In this document: piece by piece, positions 9,154 to 18,435 of the stretch | Layout of the letters: every line of letters starts with the position of its first letter | How positions within the stretch are numbered: the stretch's first letter is position 1 | DNA from: Janthinobacterium sp. TB1-E2 | Lineage (GTDB): Bacteria; Pseudomonadota; Gammaproteobacteria; Burkholderiales; Burkholderiaceae_D | Direction: 5' to 3' | Length of the DNA stretch: 64,000 bases | NCBI RefSeq assembly: GCF_036885605.1 | Contig: NZ_CP142523.1 | Location: forward strand, 744,001 to 808,000 | Program-made: the position numbers and the translations under genes | The notes under the pieces: generated by a model | Told to the model about the DNA's origin: nothing | Databases searched by the model: none | The model's input: the letters and a program-made list of their open reading frames with translations, nothing else

Positions 9154-9156
9154 CAG

Positions 9157-9185
9157 AACCGCAGCCTGTGCTGCGGTTTTTTTTT
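9157..9185 (+). terminator. intrinsic terminator of the peptidase/hydrolase unit
   Basis: AACCGCAGC/GCTGCGGTT is a 9-bp perfect stem with a CTGT loop, running into a nine-base T tract. Confidence 0.92.
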
Positions 9186-9420
9186 CGCCCGTTGCCATGC
9201 AAATGCGCGGCAGGAGGTCGGCGGGCCGGTTTTTATTCCATGAAATGGGGCGAAAAAGAAACGTTATCTTGTTTTCTTGTTTGCGTATTTACTAACTTTT
9301 CAAGGTGGTACTATTTCCGTGCGCCATGAAATTCGTCTGTCGACAGATGCTTTCTGGCGGCTGACGTCTTTGTCTTCCAGTGTTTTTTAGAACGACTCAA
9401 CTTTGGGGAATGGGATAAAA

Positions 9421-9615
9421 ATGATCAATGTGAAAAAAGCCGTATTTGTCTTTTGCGCCGCCGTCGGTTTTGCCGGCGCCATCAGTTCTTCCGCGTTTGC
9501 CTTGCCAACGCGTGAAACCTGCGAGGAAGCCTATACCGCCTGCGTGACGGACGGCGATGCCAACGCCTGCACCCTGGTCAAGCGCCTGTGCGGCGTGTAC
9601 GGCATCCACCTGTAA
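9421..9615 (+). CDS. tiny secreted four-cysteine protein
   Basis: The product has 64 residues. The ATG at 9421 has a GGGA Shine-Dalgarno five bases upstream, which favours it over an ATG 18 bases earlier. MINVKKAVFVFCAAVGFAGA continues to an SSSAFA cleavage site, predicting Sec export. The mature ~37 residues contain four cysteines spaced C-x6-C-x8-C-x6-C (in TCEEAYTACVTD and NACTLVKRLCG), compatible with a disulfide-stapled helical hairpin. No family is recognised. The secreted protein at 36566-36754 has the same inner spacing. A strong terminator follows, so it is a single-gene transcript. The 290 bases upstream are AT-rich with no confident promoter. Confidence 0.72.
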   Translation: MINVKKAVFVFCAAVGFAGAISSSAFALPTRETCEEAYTACVTDGDANACTLVKRLCGVYGIHL

Positions 9616-9638
9616 GGCGGCATTCCAGTCCGGGATCG

Positions 9639-9676
9639 GGCGGCGCGCCGGAGTGGCGCGCCGCCGTTTTCTTTTC
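9639..9676 (+). terminator. strong intrinsic terminator of the four-cysteine gene
   Basis: An 11-bp all-GC stem (GGCGGCGCGCC/GGCGCGCCGCC) with loop GGAGT is followed by GTTTTCTTTTC. It ends right at the convergent methyltransferase stop codon. Confidence 0.92.
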
Positions 9677-10506
9677 TAGGGCTTGACGAACTTCAAGGTC
9701 ATGCGGTCGCTCTCGCCGATGGCCGTGTACTTGGCCCGGTCCACATCCTTGTTGGCGTAGGTGGGCGGCAGCGCCCAGACGCCGCCCTGGTGGTCCGCCG
9801 TGTCTTTCGGATTGGCGTTGATCTCCGACTTGGCCGCCAGTTTGAAACCTGCGCCTTCGGCCAGCTTGATCACATACGCTTCGTGCATGTAGCCGCTGCT
9901 GGCCGTGGCGTCCTGCGCCTTGTTCGCCGGCAGGCGGTGCTCGACGACGCCGAACACGCCGCCCGGTTTCAGGCTGTCATACACTTCCTTGAACAGGGTC
10001 TGCATGCCCGCTTCGCCGATCGGTATCCAGTTGTGGATATTGCGGAAGGTGAGCACCATGTCGGCCGTGCCCTTGGGCGCGATGCGGTAGGTGGTGGGTG
10101 GCGCAAAGGCGCCGATGTCCACCTTGCCGAAGGCGGCTGGATTGGCGTCGAGTTTTTGCTGGAAGCGCGCCGCGCCACGGCGTGCGCCTTCGCTGCTTGA
10201 CTGCGGGTCGTTGCCGGCGGCAATCAGCTTGCCGTTGTCGCGCAGGTAGGGCGCCAGGATCTCCGTGTACCAGCCGCCGCCGGGCGCCAGTTCCACCACC
10301 GTCATCGTCGGCTTGATGCCGAAGAACGTCAGCGTTTCATACGGGTGGCGGGCGCTGTCGCGCAGCGCGTTGGCCGGTGTGCGCGCGCTGCCGGCGATGG
10401 CCGCTTTCAGGGCCGCGTCGCCCGTGTCGGCGGCCAGCGCCGCGCCGCTGCCGCCACAGGCCAGCATGGCCGTCAGGGCCGCAGCCAGGGATACTCGCTT
10501 CATCAT
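9676..10506 (-). CDS. exported class I SAM-dependent methyltransferase-like protein
   Basis: The product has about 276 residues. A Sec-type signal (MKRVSLAAALTAMLACGGSG, then AALAAD) precedes a Rossmann methyltransferase core with motif I VVELAPGGGWYTEIL and later MVLTFRNIHNW. It resembles the exported 'predicted methyltransferase' family (COG4798-like). Three ATGs are in a row; GGAG lies inside the first possible start (10518), so initiation at 10506 or 10503 is more likely. Export of a SAM-dependent enzyme is odd because SAM is cytoplasmic, so its role is unknown. The gene lies 85 bases behind the PNPOx-like gene on the same strand and may share its transcript. Confidence 0.82.
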   Translation of the reverse strand: MMKRVSLAAALTAMLACGGSGAALAADTGDAALKAAIAGSARTPANALRDSARHPYETLTFFGIKPTMTVVELAPGGGWYTEILAPYLRDNGKLIAAGNDPQSSSEGARRGAARFQQKLDANPAAFGKVDIGAFAPPTTYRIAPKGTADMVLTFRNIHNWIPIGEAGMQTLFKEVYDSLKPGGVFGVVEHRLPANKAQDATASSGYMHEAYVIKLAEGAGFKLAAKSEINANPKDTADHQGGVWALPPTYANKDVDRAKYTAIGESDRMTLKFVKP

Positions 10507-10591
10507 CATTTGCTCCATGCGTGATTGGATCGGTTGGTGAATTGGTGGCGATCGCCATCAACGCCGATCATCGGTCAAGCACGCTGGCCGG

Positions 10592-11248
10592 TCAAGCGGA
10601 TTCCGTCCCCCATGCGGCGGCATACGCGGGCATGTCGCAGGTGTTGAGCGCATCGGCGACGGCCGCGCCACGGCCGTGCGTAAACGGCAGTTCGCCCGTC
10701 CAGACGGCATGCGCCATGTCGCCAGCATCGTCGAGCGGGCCGCCCTTGCGCTGCTTGACGGCGTATTCGTCGAGCGCGATGCGCAGCACGGTGGTGGCCG
10801 CGTATTCCTTGGCGTTGCCGCCACGCACGTGCGCCAGGCGTCCCGGCATTAGCTTTTCCATCAGCGCGTCCATGGCCGCATGCTGCTGGCCGATGTCGCT
10901 GACTTTTTCAAACCGCCCGTACACCATCGCCGAACGGTAGTTCATCGTGTGGTTGAAGGCGGAGCGCGCCAGCACCAGGCCGTCGAGATGGGTGACCGTC
11001 ACGCATACGTCGCTGTCTTGCAGGAGCTTGAGCATGCGGCTGCCGTTCGAGCCATGGATGTACAGGTGGCCATCGATGCGCCAGCAGGCGGTCGGGATGC
11101 AATGGCTGCCCTTGTCGTCGTGGAAGGCGATATGGCACAGGTAGGCGGCATCGAGGATGGCGTACAGGGCGGTTTGCTCGTAGCTGGCCAGTTCGGCGAC
11201 GCGGCGCACGCGGGTACGGGGGCTGGGAGGCAGGGCGGTAGTGGTCAT
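10592..11248 (-). CDS. pyridoxamine 5'-phosphate oxidase (PNPOx)-like flavoprotein
   Basis: The product has 218 residues. The split-barrel FMN-binding fold is indicated by CHIAFHDDKGSHCIPTACWR, LYIHGSNGSRMLKLL, VTVTHLDGLVLARSAF and YRSAMVYGRF, the pattern of the 'pyridoxamine 5'-phosphate oxidase family/flavin-nucleotide-binding' proteins. Enzymatic substrate cannot be assigned; not all members oxidise PNP. The ATG at 11248 (MTTTALPPSP) is chosen because a promoter -10 lies just upstream at 11283-11288. It is divergent from a MocR-type regulator 109 bases away, a frequent regulator/target pairing. A direct repeat GGTCAAGC spaced 17 bases surrounds its stop codon. Confidence 0.85.
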   Translation of the reverse strand: MTTTALPPSPRTRVRRVAELASYEQTALYAILDAAYLCHIAFHDDKGSHCIPTACWRIDGHLYIHGSNGSRMLKLLQDSDVCVTVTHLDGLVLARSAFNHTMNYRSAMVYGRFEKVSDIGQQHAAMDALMEKLMPGRLAHVRGGNAKEYAATTVLRIALDEYAVKQRKGGPLDDAGDMAHAVWTGELPFTHGRGAAVADALNTCDMPAYAAAWGTESA

Positions 11249-11261
11249 GGCGGAAGTCCCG

Positions 11262-11297
11262 TTGGTTGAAGAGGAAGGCCGCACTATAATCGGCATC
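11262..11297. promoter_or_regulatory. overlapping divergent promoters of the PNPOx-like and MocR genes
   Basis: Plus strand: TTGGTT (11262-11267), 17 bases, TATAAT (11285-11290), reading toward the MocR gene. Minus strand: TATAGT (complement of 11283-11288), reading toward the PNPOx-like gene. The two -10 boxes overlap, so the promoters should compete and could be jointly controlled by one bound regulator. Confidence 0.5.
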
Positions 11298-11357
11298 TGG
11301 CCCTGAAAAAAGATCCAGAACCGATAAATAATGTAGAGCCATAGTTGAGGGAGCCAC

Positions 11358-12845
11358 ATGGATTTTGCTTTGCTGCTGAACGCATTCGAGCGCACGCACC
11401 GCGAGCGGGGCTGGCCGCGCCAGCGCCTGCTGCATGAATGCCTGCGCGCGGCGATCCGCGGCGGCCAGCTGGCCCCTGGCACGCGCCTGGCCGCCACGCG
11501 CGTGCTGGCCGCGGAACTGGGACTGGCGCGCAATACCGTGCTGTACGCCTACGAGCAATTGGCCAGCGAAGGGTTTGTCTTGCCGGACCGGCGCGGCACC
11601 GTCGTCGCCGGCAGCGTGGGCGTGCCGGAAGCGGCACCTGCTGCCGGCGGCAGCAATGACGGCTTGTCGCGCCGCGCCCGGCGTTTGCGCGGCGTGGCGG
11701 GACAGGATGCCGGCGCGGCGGTGGTGTTTCCCGCCGACGCCATGGGCGCGTTCGCGCCTGGCGTGCCGGCGCTCGACGAATTTCCGCTGGCGCAGTGGCG
11801 GCGCATGCTGGACCGCGCATGGCGCGCGCTGACGCCGCGCCAGCTCAATTACGGCGACCCTGCCGGCGAGCCGCAGCTGCGCATGGCCATCGCCGACCAT
11901 TTGCGCGCAGCGCGCGGCGTCGTCTGCGATGCGGGCCAGGTGTTCATCACGGACGGCACGCAGAGCAGCCTCGATGTCTGCCTGCGCGCCTTTGCCGACC
12001 AGGGAGATACCTTGTGGATCGAGCATCCCGGCTATGGCGGCGCGCTGGCGGCGGGCCGTGGCGCCGGCTTGCAGGTGACGGGTATCGCCGTCGACATCGA
12101 TGGCATCGCGCCGACGGACGACGACTGGCGCGATACGCCGCCGCGCCTGATCTACACGACGCCGTCGCACCAGTATCCGACGGGCAGCGTACTTAGTCCC
12201 GCGCGCCGCATGGCGCTGCTCGAACGCGCGCGCGCGGCCGGCGCCCTGATCATCGAAGACGATTACGACAGCGAATTTCGCCATGGCGGCCCGCCCCTGG
12301 CGGCCATGCAGGGACTGGTGGCCGACGCGCCCATCGTGTACCTGGGCACCTTCAGCAAGACCATGTTCCCCGCCTTGCGCCTGGCTTTTATCGTCGTGCC
12401 GGCGGCGCTGGCCGGGGCCTTCGCGCAGATGCAGGCGCAGGGCGCCGCGCGGGGCCGCGTGGCCGAACAGCTGGCGCTGGCCGAGTTCCTGCGCAGCGGC
12501 CTGTTTGCGCGCCATGTACGCCGTATGCGCCGCCTGTACCGCCAGCGCCGCGACGCCTTGAGCGAGGCACTGCAGCGCCATGCGTGTGGGGGCGCGGCCA
12601 TCCATGGCGGCACGGCCGGCATGCACCTGGCGCTGCGTTTTCACGATCGCGCATGGGATGACCTGGCGCTGAGCCGCCGCGCCGCGCAGGACGGCATCGT
12701 GGCGCTGGCGCTGTCCGCCCATGGCACGGGCGAGGGGACGCGAGAAGAGGCAGGCTGGAACGGTTTTCTGCTCGGCTATGCCCAGGTACCGGCCGAGAAT
12801 ATGGATGGCCTGGCGCGCCGCCTGGGCGCGCTGCTGCCGGCGTGA
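11358..12845 (+). CDS. MocR/PdxR-type regulator: GntR winged helix fused to aminotransferase fold
   Basis: The product has 495 residues. Residues ~10-85 form a GntR DNA-binding domain (LHECLRAAIRGGQLAPGTRL, then LAATRVLAAELGLARNTVLY). Residues ~130-490 form a fold-type I aminotransferase domain with LNYGDPAGEPQLRMAIADHL, TDGTQSSLD, IIEDDYDSEFR and the PLP-binding lysine in GTFSKTMFP. MocR proteins sense PLP or related ligands and control vitamin B6, GABA or taurine metabolism. A GAGGGAG Shine-Dalgarno precedes the ATG. The divergent PNPOx-like flavoprotein is the likely target. The ligand is not deducible here, so a pdxR or gabR name would be speculative. Confidence 0.9.
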   Translation: MDFALLLNAFERTHRERGWPRQRLLHECLRAAIRGGQLAPGTRLAATRVLAAELGLARNTVLYAYEQLASEGFVLPDRRGTVVAGSVGVPEAAPAAGGSNDGLSRRARRLRGVAGQDAGAAVVFPADAMGAFAPGVPALDEFPLAQWRRMLDRAWRALTPRQLNYGDPAGEPQLRMAIADHLRAARGVVCDAGQVFITDGTQSSLDVCLRAFADQGDTLWIEHPGYGGALAAGRGAGLQVTGIAVDIDGIAPTDDDWRDTPPRLIYTTPSHQYPTGSVLSPARRMALLERARAAGALIIEDDYDSEFRHGGPPLAAMQGLVADAPIVYLGTFSKTMFPALRLAFIVVPAALAGAFAQMQAQGAARGRVAEQLALAEFLRSGLFARHVRRMRRLYRQRRDALSEALQRHACGGAAIHGGTAGMHLALRFHDRAWDDLALSRRAAQDGIVALALSAHGTGEGTREEAGWNGFLLGYAQVPAENMDGLARRLGALLPA

Positions 12846-12855
12846 TGCGGTTATC

Positions 12856-13635
12856 TTATTGCTGGTCCTGCATCCACTGTTTCAAACCGTTGACCCAGTT
12901 CTTGGCGGGCAGGTTGAATTGCTTCTTGATGGTGGCGGCGCGTTCGTATAGCTCGCTGAAGTCGAGCGATGGCGATTTTTTGAAGGCCAGCACGACGATG
13001 TTTTCATCTTCCATTTCCGGCACCCAGACGACGGCGTCGAAGACCAGTTCCATCGCCTGCAGATTCTTGTCGTAGTTGGGGAAGTCGCCGAAGACATTCG
13101 TGCACATGATGCCCTCGTCCGTCAGGCAGTCGAAGCATGCCTGGTAGAACTCGGGCGTGTCGAGCACGGGGCCGCGCGCGTCTTCATCGTACAGGTCCAC
13201 CTGCAGCGCGTCGACGGTGCCATGGTTGGCCGGGTCGAGCACGAAGTCGAGCGCATTCATTTCGCGCACATCGAGGCGTGCGTCGTTCGGCGGCAGCGCG
13301 AACTGGGCGCCGCAGATGGCGATCACGTTCGGATTGAGTTCAATGGCCGTGACCGAGGCATCGGGGAAGCGGCGGTAGCTGAACTTGGTCAGCGCGGCGC
13401 TGCCCAGGCCCAGTTGCACGATGCGTCTGGGCTGCGTCTTGAACAGTATCCACATCATCATCATCTGCACGTATTCGAGTTCGATGGCATCGGGTTTGTC
13501 GAGGCGCATGGCGCCTTGCACCCACTTGGTTCCCAGGTGCAGGTAGCGGATGCCGCGGTGTTCGGTGGTGGTGGCGGGCGGGTGGCCCGGGTGGCTGAAA
13601 GCGGTATGGCTGGTGGAGGTAAAGTCGGTCGTCAT
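12856..13635 (-). CDS. spermidine synthase-like aminopropyltransferase/methyltransferase
   Basis: The product has 259 residues with the spermidine-synthase Rossmann core: VQLGLGSAALTKFSYRRFP (SAM/dcSAM-binding loop), VTAIELNPNVIAIC (acidic residue after strand 2), DALQVDLYDEDARGP (catalytic Asp region) and GIMCTNVFGD. The usual N-terminal beta-hairpin domain is short, and an EYVQMMMM segment replaces the canonical substrate loop, so true putrescine aminopropyl transfer is uncertain. Family members without the full speE signature are often orphan enzymes. It converges on the MocR gene with a 10-base gap and is preceded by the terminator of the PEP-CTERM gene. Confidence 0.82.
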   Translation of the reverse strand: MTTDFTSTSHTAFSHPGHPPATTTEHRGIRYLHLGTKWVQGAMRLDKPDAIELEYVQMMMMWILFKTQPRRIVQLGLGSAALTKFSYRRFPDASVTAIELNPNVIAICGAQFALPPNDARLDVREMNALDFVLDPANHGTVDALQVDLYDEDARGPVLDTPEFYQACFDCLTDEGIMCTNVFGDFPNYDKNLQAMELVFDAVVWVPEMEDENIVVLAFKKSPSLDFSELYERAATIKKQFNLPAKNWVNGLKQWMQDQQ

Positions 13636-13654
13636 GGCGCCAGTTTAGCAGCCG

Positions 13655-13683
13655 CCAAAGAAAAAGACGCCGTGGCGTCTTTT
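13655..13683 (-). terminator. terminator of the PEP-CTERM gene
   Basis: Reading the minus strand, AAAAGACGCC and GGCGTCTTTT form a perfect 10-bp stem followed by further T-rich sequence (TTCTTTGGC), 12 bases after the stop codon. Confidence 0.8.
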
Positions 13684-13694
13684 GGGTGGAGCGC

Positions 13695-14219
13695 TCAAGA
13701 TTGCTTGCGGCGCCGCGCCAGGAAGCCGAGTATGCCCAGGCCGGCCAGCAGCATGCCATAGGTTTCCGGTTCAGGAACGGGAGCCAGGTTCAGGTTGAAG
13801 ACGCCGCCATAGCTGCCGCCCTTGGTGTTGCCGATGACGGTGAGGACCAGCGGGCCATTGAACAGGAGGTTCGTCGGCGCCAGGACTTCGCCCTGGGCAT
13901 AGCCAAAGACGGTGGGGCCGCCAAAGCCGGTCAGGCCGATGCCATTCAGGTTGGCGCTGGTGAAGCTGATGGAGGAACTGTCCGAACCCGTGACGGACAG
14001 GTTGGCCAGAAAGGCTTGCGCGGTGGAACCGAAGGTCGCATCGGGTGTGAACGTGAAGGTATCGGTGAAGTCGCCGAGCGGACTGGGCACGGCGCTGAAG
14101 CCGCTGGTCCACAGATTGCCCGTGGTATTGACGAGGTTGACGATGTAGTCGGCGGCACTGGCGCTGCCGATGGAAGCAGCGCTCAGTACTGCCGCTGCGA
14201 TGAGTGATTTTAATTTCAT
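13695..14219 (-). CDS. PEP-CTERM sorting domain protein
   Basis: The product has 174 residues. It has an N-terminal signal (MKLKSLIAAAVLSAASIGSA, then SAAD) and a mature region rich in Gly, Ser, Thr and Asn with predicted beta strands. The C-terminal sorting signal is VPEPETYGMLLAGLGILGFL followed by ARRRK. PEP-CTERM proteins are processed by exosortase and sent to the cell surface or exopolysaccharide matrix, so the host should encode EpsH/XrtA elsewhere. No Trp-rich or enzymatic motif is visible. The 237-base upstream region is AT-rich and holds a striking palindrome at 14378-14405. It has its own terminator and is transcribed alone. Confidence 0.92.
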   Translation of the reverse strand: MKLKSLIAAAVLSAASIGSASAADYIVNLVNTTGNLWTSGFSAVPSPLGDFTDTFTFTPDATFGSTAQAFLANLSVTGSDSSSISFTSANLNGIGLTGFGGPTVFGYAQGEVLAPTNLLFNGPLVLTVIGNTKGGSYGGVFNLNLAPVPEPETYGMLLAGLGILGFLARRRKQS

Positions 14220-14377
14220 GTTGATCCCCGCGAAAAGACGATTGATGTTTCAAAAAAACCGTACCGCGCTGATAAATTATCGCTGAGACATCACGTTGTC
14301 AATTAGTTATTTCAATATCATTATGCAAACTCAAATAGCTTATTTCTAACGCACGGGCATGGGACGTGAGTGATTTC

Positions 14378-14405
14378 AATATTGACAATTTTTATTGTCA
14401 ATATT
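14378..14405. repeat. 28-bp AT-rich perfect palindrome upstream of the PEP-CTERM gene
   Basis: AATATTGACAAT-TTTT-ATTGTCAATATT: two perfectly complementary 12-base arms around four bases. A related TTGTCAAT half-element occurs about 80 bases nearer the gene (around 14296), followed by TTTCAATAT. There is no T tract fit for termination of the preceding histidine kinase gene, so an operator is more likely than a terminator. Confidence 0.6.
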
Positions 14406-14456
14406 TTACTCAAAATCGTCCGGGATTTTGTGGTCTAAAAATCGTTACGCTGGGAA

Positions 14457-15787
14457 CTAATTTCTGTCCAGCAAGGGAAGAATCAAGGTCACCGCCAGGC
14501 CGCCACCTTCGCGGTTGGCCAGGGTGATGCGCCCGCCATGGGCTTCGGCGATTTCGCGCGCCAGGGCCAGGCCTAGTCCCGTGCCGCTGCGCTTGGTGGA
14601 ATAAAACGGCACCAGCGCGTTTTCCAGCACGGCACCGCTCATGCCCGGCCCGCGGTCGCGCACTTCGATGCGCAGCTGGCCATGCGCCTGGCTGACGTGC
14701 AGGCCGATATGCTCTTCCCGCGAGCCCGATTCCAGCGCATTCTTGAGCAGGTTCAGCAGCGCTTGCTGCATTTGCGCCGCATCGAACAAGGCCGCTTGCG
14801 CGGGCGGCGGGGCGTCGAGCGTGAAGGCCGCTTGCGAGGCCAGGCTGTCAAGGAAGAGGGGCCATTCGCATGGCGCCAGGCGCGGCGCGGGCAACTTGGC
14901 AAAGCGCGCATAGCCGAGGATGAAGGTTTCCAGGTGACGCGTGCGCTCTTCGATGGTGGCGAGGATTTGCGGCAGGCGCTCCGTCTGGCCGCGGCGCACC
15001 AGCTCGGCGCCGGAGTGGGCCAGCGAGGCCAGTGGCGCCAGCGAGTTGTTGAGTTCGTGGCTGATGACGCGGATGACTTTTTTCCAGGTCTGCACTTCCT
15101 GCCGGCGCAGTTCCAGGGTCAGCTGGCGCAACAGCAGCAGTTCGTGCTTGCGTCCGTTCAGGCTGAAGCTGCGCCGCGCCAGGTGATACACCTCTTCCTG
15201 TTCCCCTTCGCCGCTGGTAAACAAGCCGTCGTTGCGGCGCGCCAGCGCTTCGGCCAGGGCCGGCGCCGCCTGCTGCACGATGTCGGCCAGGTGATGTCCT
15301 TCCAGCCGGCGTCCCTGGTGCAGCAGCTGGCGCGCGGCCAGGTTGGCGTAGACGATGGCGCTGCCCTCGGCCACCAGCAGCATGGCCACCGGCGTGTTTT
15401 GCACCATGGTGTCGAGCAGCAGTTCGCGCTGCACCAGGTCCAGGCGCTGCTTGCGCAGCACGTCGCCCAGCGCATTGTGGGCCGCCACCAGGTCGGCCAG
15501 CTCATCGTCCTGCGGCCAACGCAGGCTGAAGCCGAAGTCGCCGTCCTGGTAGCTCGTCACTGTGCCGCTCAAGGCGCGAAACAGCGACAGCATCGATTGC
15601 AGCTGCGCGCGGATGGTGATGACGGCCACCGGCAGCACGCACAGCAGGGTACCGGCCAGCACCAGCAGCGGCCGGCCTGGCAAAAAGTGCGCGAGCAGCA
15701 GGGCGATGACGATGCCCAGCACCAGCAGGGTGACGATCAGCGCCGTCCAGCGCGTGAGCAGCGAGAGGCGCATGGGGCGGTATCCCA

Positions 15788-15788
<1 letters not shown>
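14457..15788 (-). CDS. membrane sensor histidine kinase (NtrY-like) of the ABC-export operon
   Basis: The product has 443 residues. Two N-terminal membrane helices (LTRWTALIVTLLVLGIVIAL and LLVLAGTLLCVLPVAVITI) lack a large periplasmic loop. They are followed by a HAMP-like segment, a PAS domain (~105-200; NTPVAMLLVAEGSAIVYAN) and a kinase core with H-box VISHELNNSLAPL, N-box LLNLLKNALES, G1 VRDRGPGMSG and GTGLGLALAREIAEAHGG. Its start codon overlaps the response-regulator stop (TGATG), so translation is coupled. An alternative ATG at 15773 has GGA at good spacing. It should phosphorylate the adjacent sigma-54 regulator, probably in response to an envelope or antimicrobial signal; the ligand is unknown. 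Confidence 0.9.
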
Positions 15789-17140
<1,352 letters not shown>

Positions 17141-17168
17141 GCGCGCAGCATATCACTGAGGTGCCGGC

Positions 17169-18407
17169 TCAGGCACTGCGGGTGGCAGTGGCGGGCGAAA
17201 TGCTGGCCGCGCGCCATGCCGGGCCGTACACGGCGCCCACGCCCAGCAACCAGAACACGAGCGCGCCGGCCAGCAGATAGCCGGGCGGCAGCCGCGCCAT
17301 TTCCAGCTGGCTTACCAGCAGCTGGTTCAAACCCAATCCCAGCAGCACGCCGCACGCCACGCCGACGCTGGTGATCATGAAATTCTCGGTCAGGAAATAG
17401 CGCAGGATGTCGATGCGGCGGGCGCCCAGGGCGCGGCGCACGCCGATCTGTTTGCGGCGCTGCGACACCCACAGGCTGGCGATGCCGACGATGCCGCTGG
17501 CGGTGACCAGCAGCAGCAGGGTCGACACGGCGATCAGCATCCACGACAGGCCCTGGTCGGCACGGTAGCGCGCCTTGCGGTGCTGTTCCAGGGTGTCGGT
17601 GTGTACCAGCAGCCGGTCCGTGCTGGACCTGCGGATGGCCTGCTCCGCCTCCTGCATCAGGCGGTCACGCTGGCCGGGTTCGGCCCGCACGGCGTACATC
17701 AGCAGGTCGCGTCCCCCCGTCAGGCGTGTCGGCAGCAGGGCCGAATACTCGCCGCGCGGCTTGGTCTGCGCGCCCTGGGTCTGCAGCCGTTCGACGACGC
17801 CCACCACGCGCAGTTCCGGGTCGTCGTTGCCGGTGCCCTGGTACAAGGTCTTGCCGACAAAACTGGTCTCGCCGGGCCAGATCTTTTGCGCCGCCGCCCG
17901 CGTCAGTATCAGCACCTTGGGCGAGCTCTCGTCGACGTCTTCGTTGATTTCGGGCACCTCGTCGGGCCGGAAATCGCGGCCTTCGACCAATTGCAAGCCA
18001 TACGTCCTGATCAGCGAATCGGGACTGACATAGGTGGACACTTCGGCGCTGGCCGAAGCCTGGCCGCGCTTGGCCGACACGCTGGTACTGTGGCCGGAGC
18101 GCGACAGCACCGCCTGCGACGTTTGCGCCACCGACATCACGCCCGGCAGCGCGCGCAGCAGTGCCGCCTGGCGCTTCTGTTCCGCCAGCTGGCGCTCATG
18201 GCTGCCGCGGTTGATGTTCTGGATACTGACGTAAAAAATATCGCTTTCGGCGGCCACGCCGGTGGGCCGCGCGGCGACGGCCTGGCGCAGGTTGACGATG
18301 TGCAGGGCGTTGGCCAGGATGGCCAGGCTGATTGCCACTTGCACCGCCACCAGGACGGCGCCGGTTTTGCTGCGCATCAGCGCCGACAGGATGGGACGGA
18401 TTTCCAT
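17169..18407 (-). CDS. MacB/FtsX-type ABC transporter permease (2 of 2)
   Basis: The product has 412 residues. One N-terminal helix (GAVLVAVQVAISLAILANAL) is followed by a periplasmic domain of about 230 residues (MacB_PCD type), then three C-terminal helices (MLIAVSTLLLLVTASGIVGI and later). The cytoplasmic coupling element is RRKQIGVRRALGARRIDILR. MacB-type permeases do not transport by alternating access but act mechanically on periplasmic substrates with an adaptor. The start at 18407 (MEIRPIL) has GAGG about 6 bases upstream, which favours it over 18419. It pairs with the other permease to make a heterodimer served by the separate ATPase. Confidence 0.88.
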   Translation of the reverse strand: MEIRPILSALMRSKTGAVLVAVQVAISLAILANALHIVNLRQAVAARPTGVAAESDIFYVSIQNINRGSHERQLAEQKRQAALLRALPGVMSVAQTSQAVLSRSGHSTSVSAKRGQASASAEVSTYVSPDSLIRTYGLQLVEGRDFRPDEVPEINEDVDESSPKVLILTRAAAQKIWPGETSFVGKTLYQGTGNDDPELRVVGVVERLQTQGAQTKPRGEYSALLPTRLTGGRDLLMYAVRAEPGQRDRLMQEAEQAIRRSSTDRLLVHTDTLEQHRKARYRADQGLSWMLIAVSTLLLLVTASGIVGIASLWVSQRRKQIGVRRALGARRIDILRYFLTENFMITSVGVACGVLLGLGLNQLLVSQLEMARLPPGYLLAGALVFWLLGVGAVYGPAWRAASISPATATRSA

Positions 18408-18435
18408 GCTGGACCTCATGTTGGGTAAACGATGT

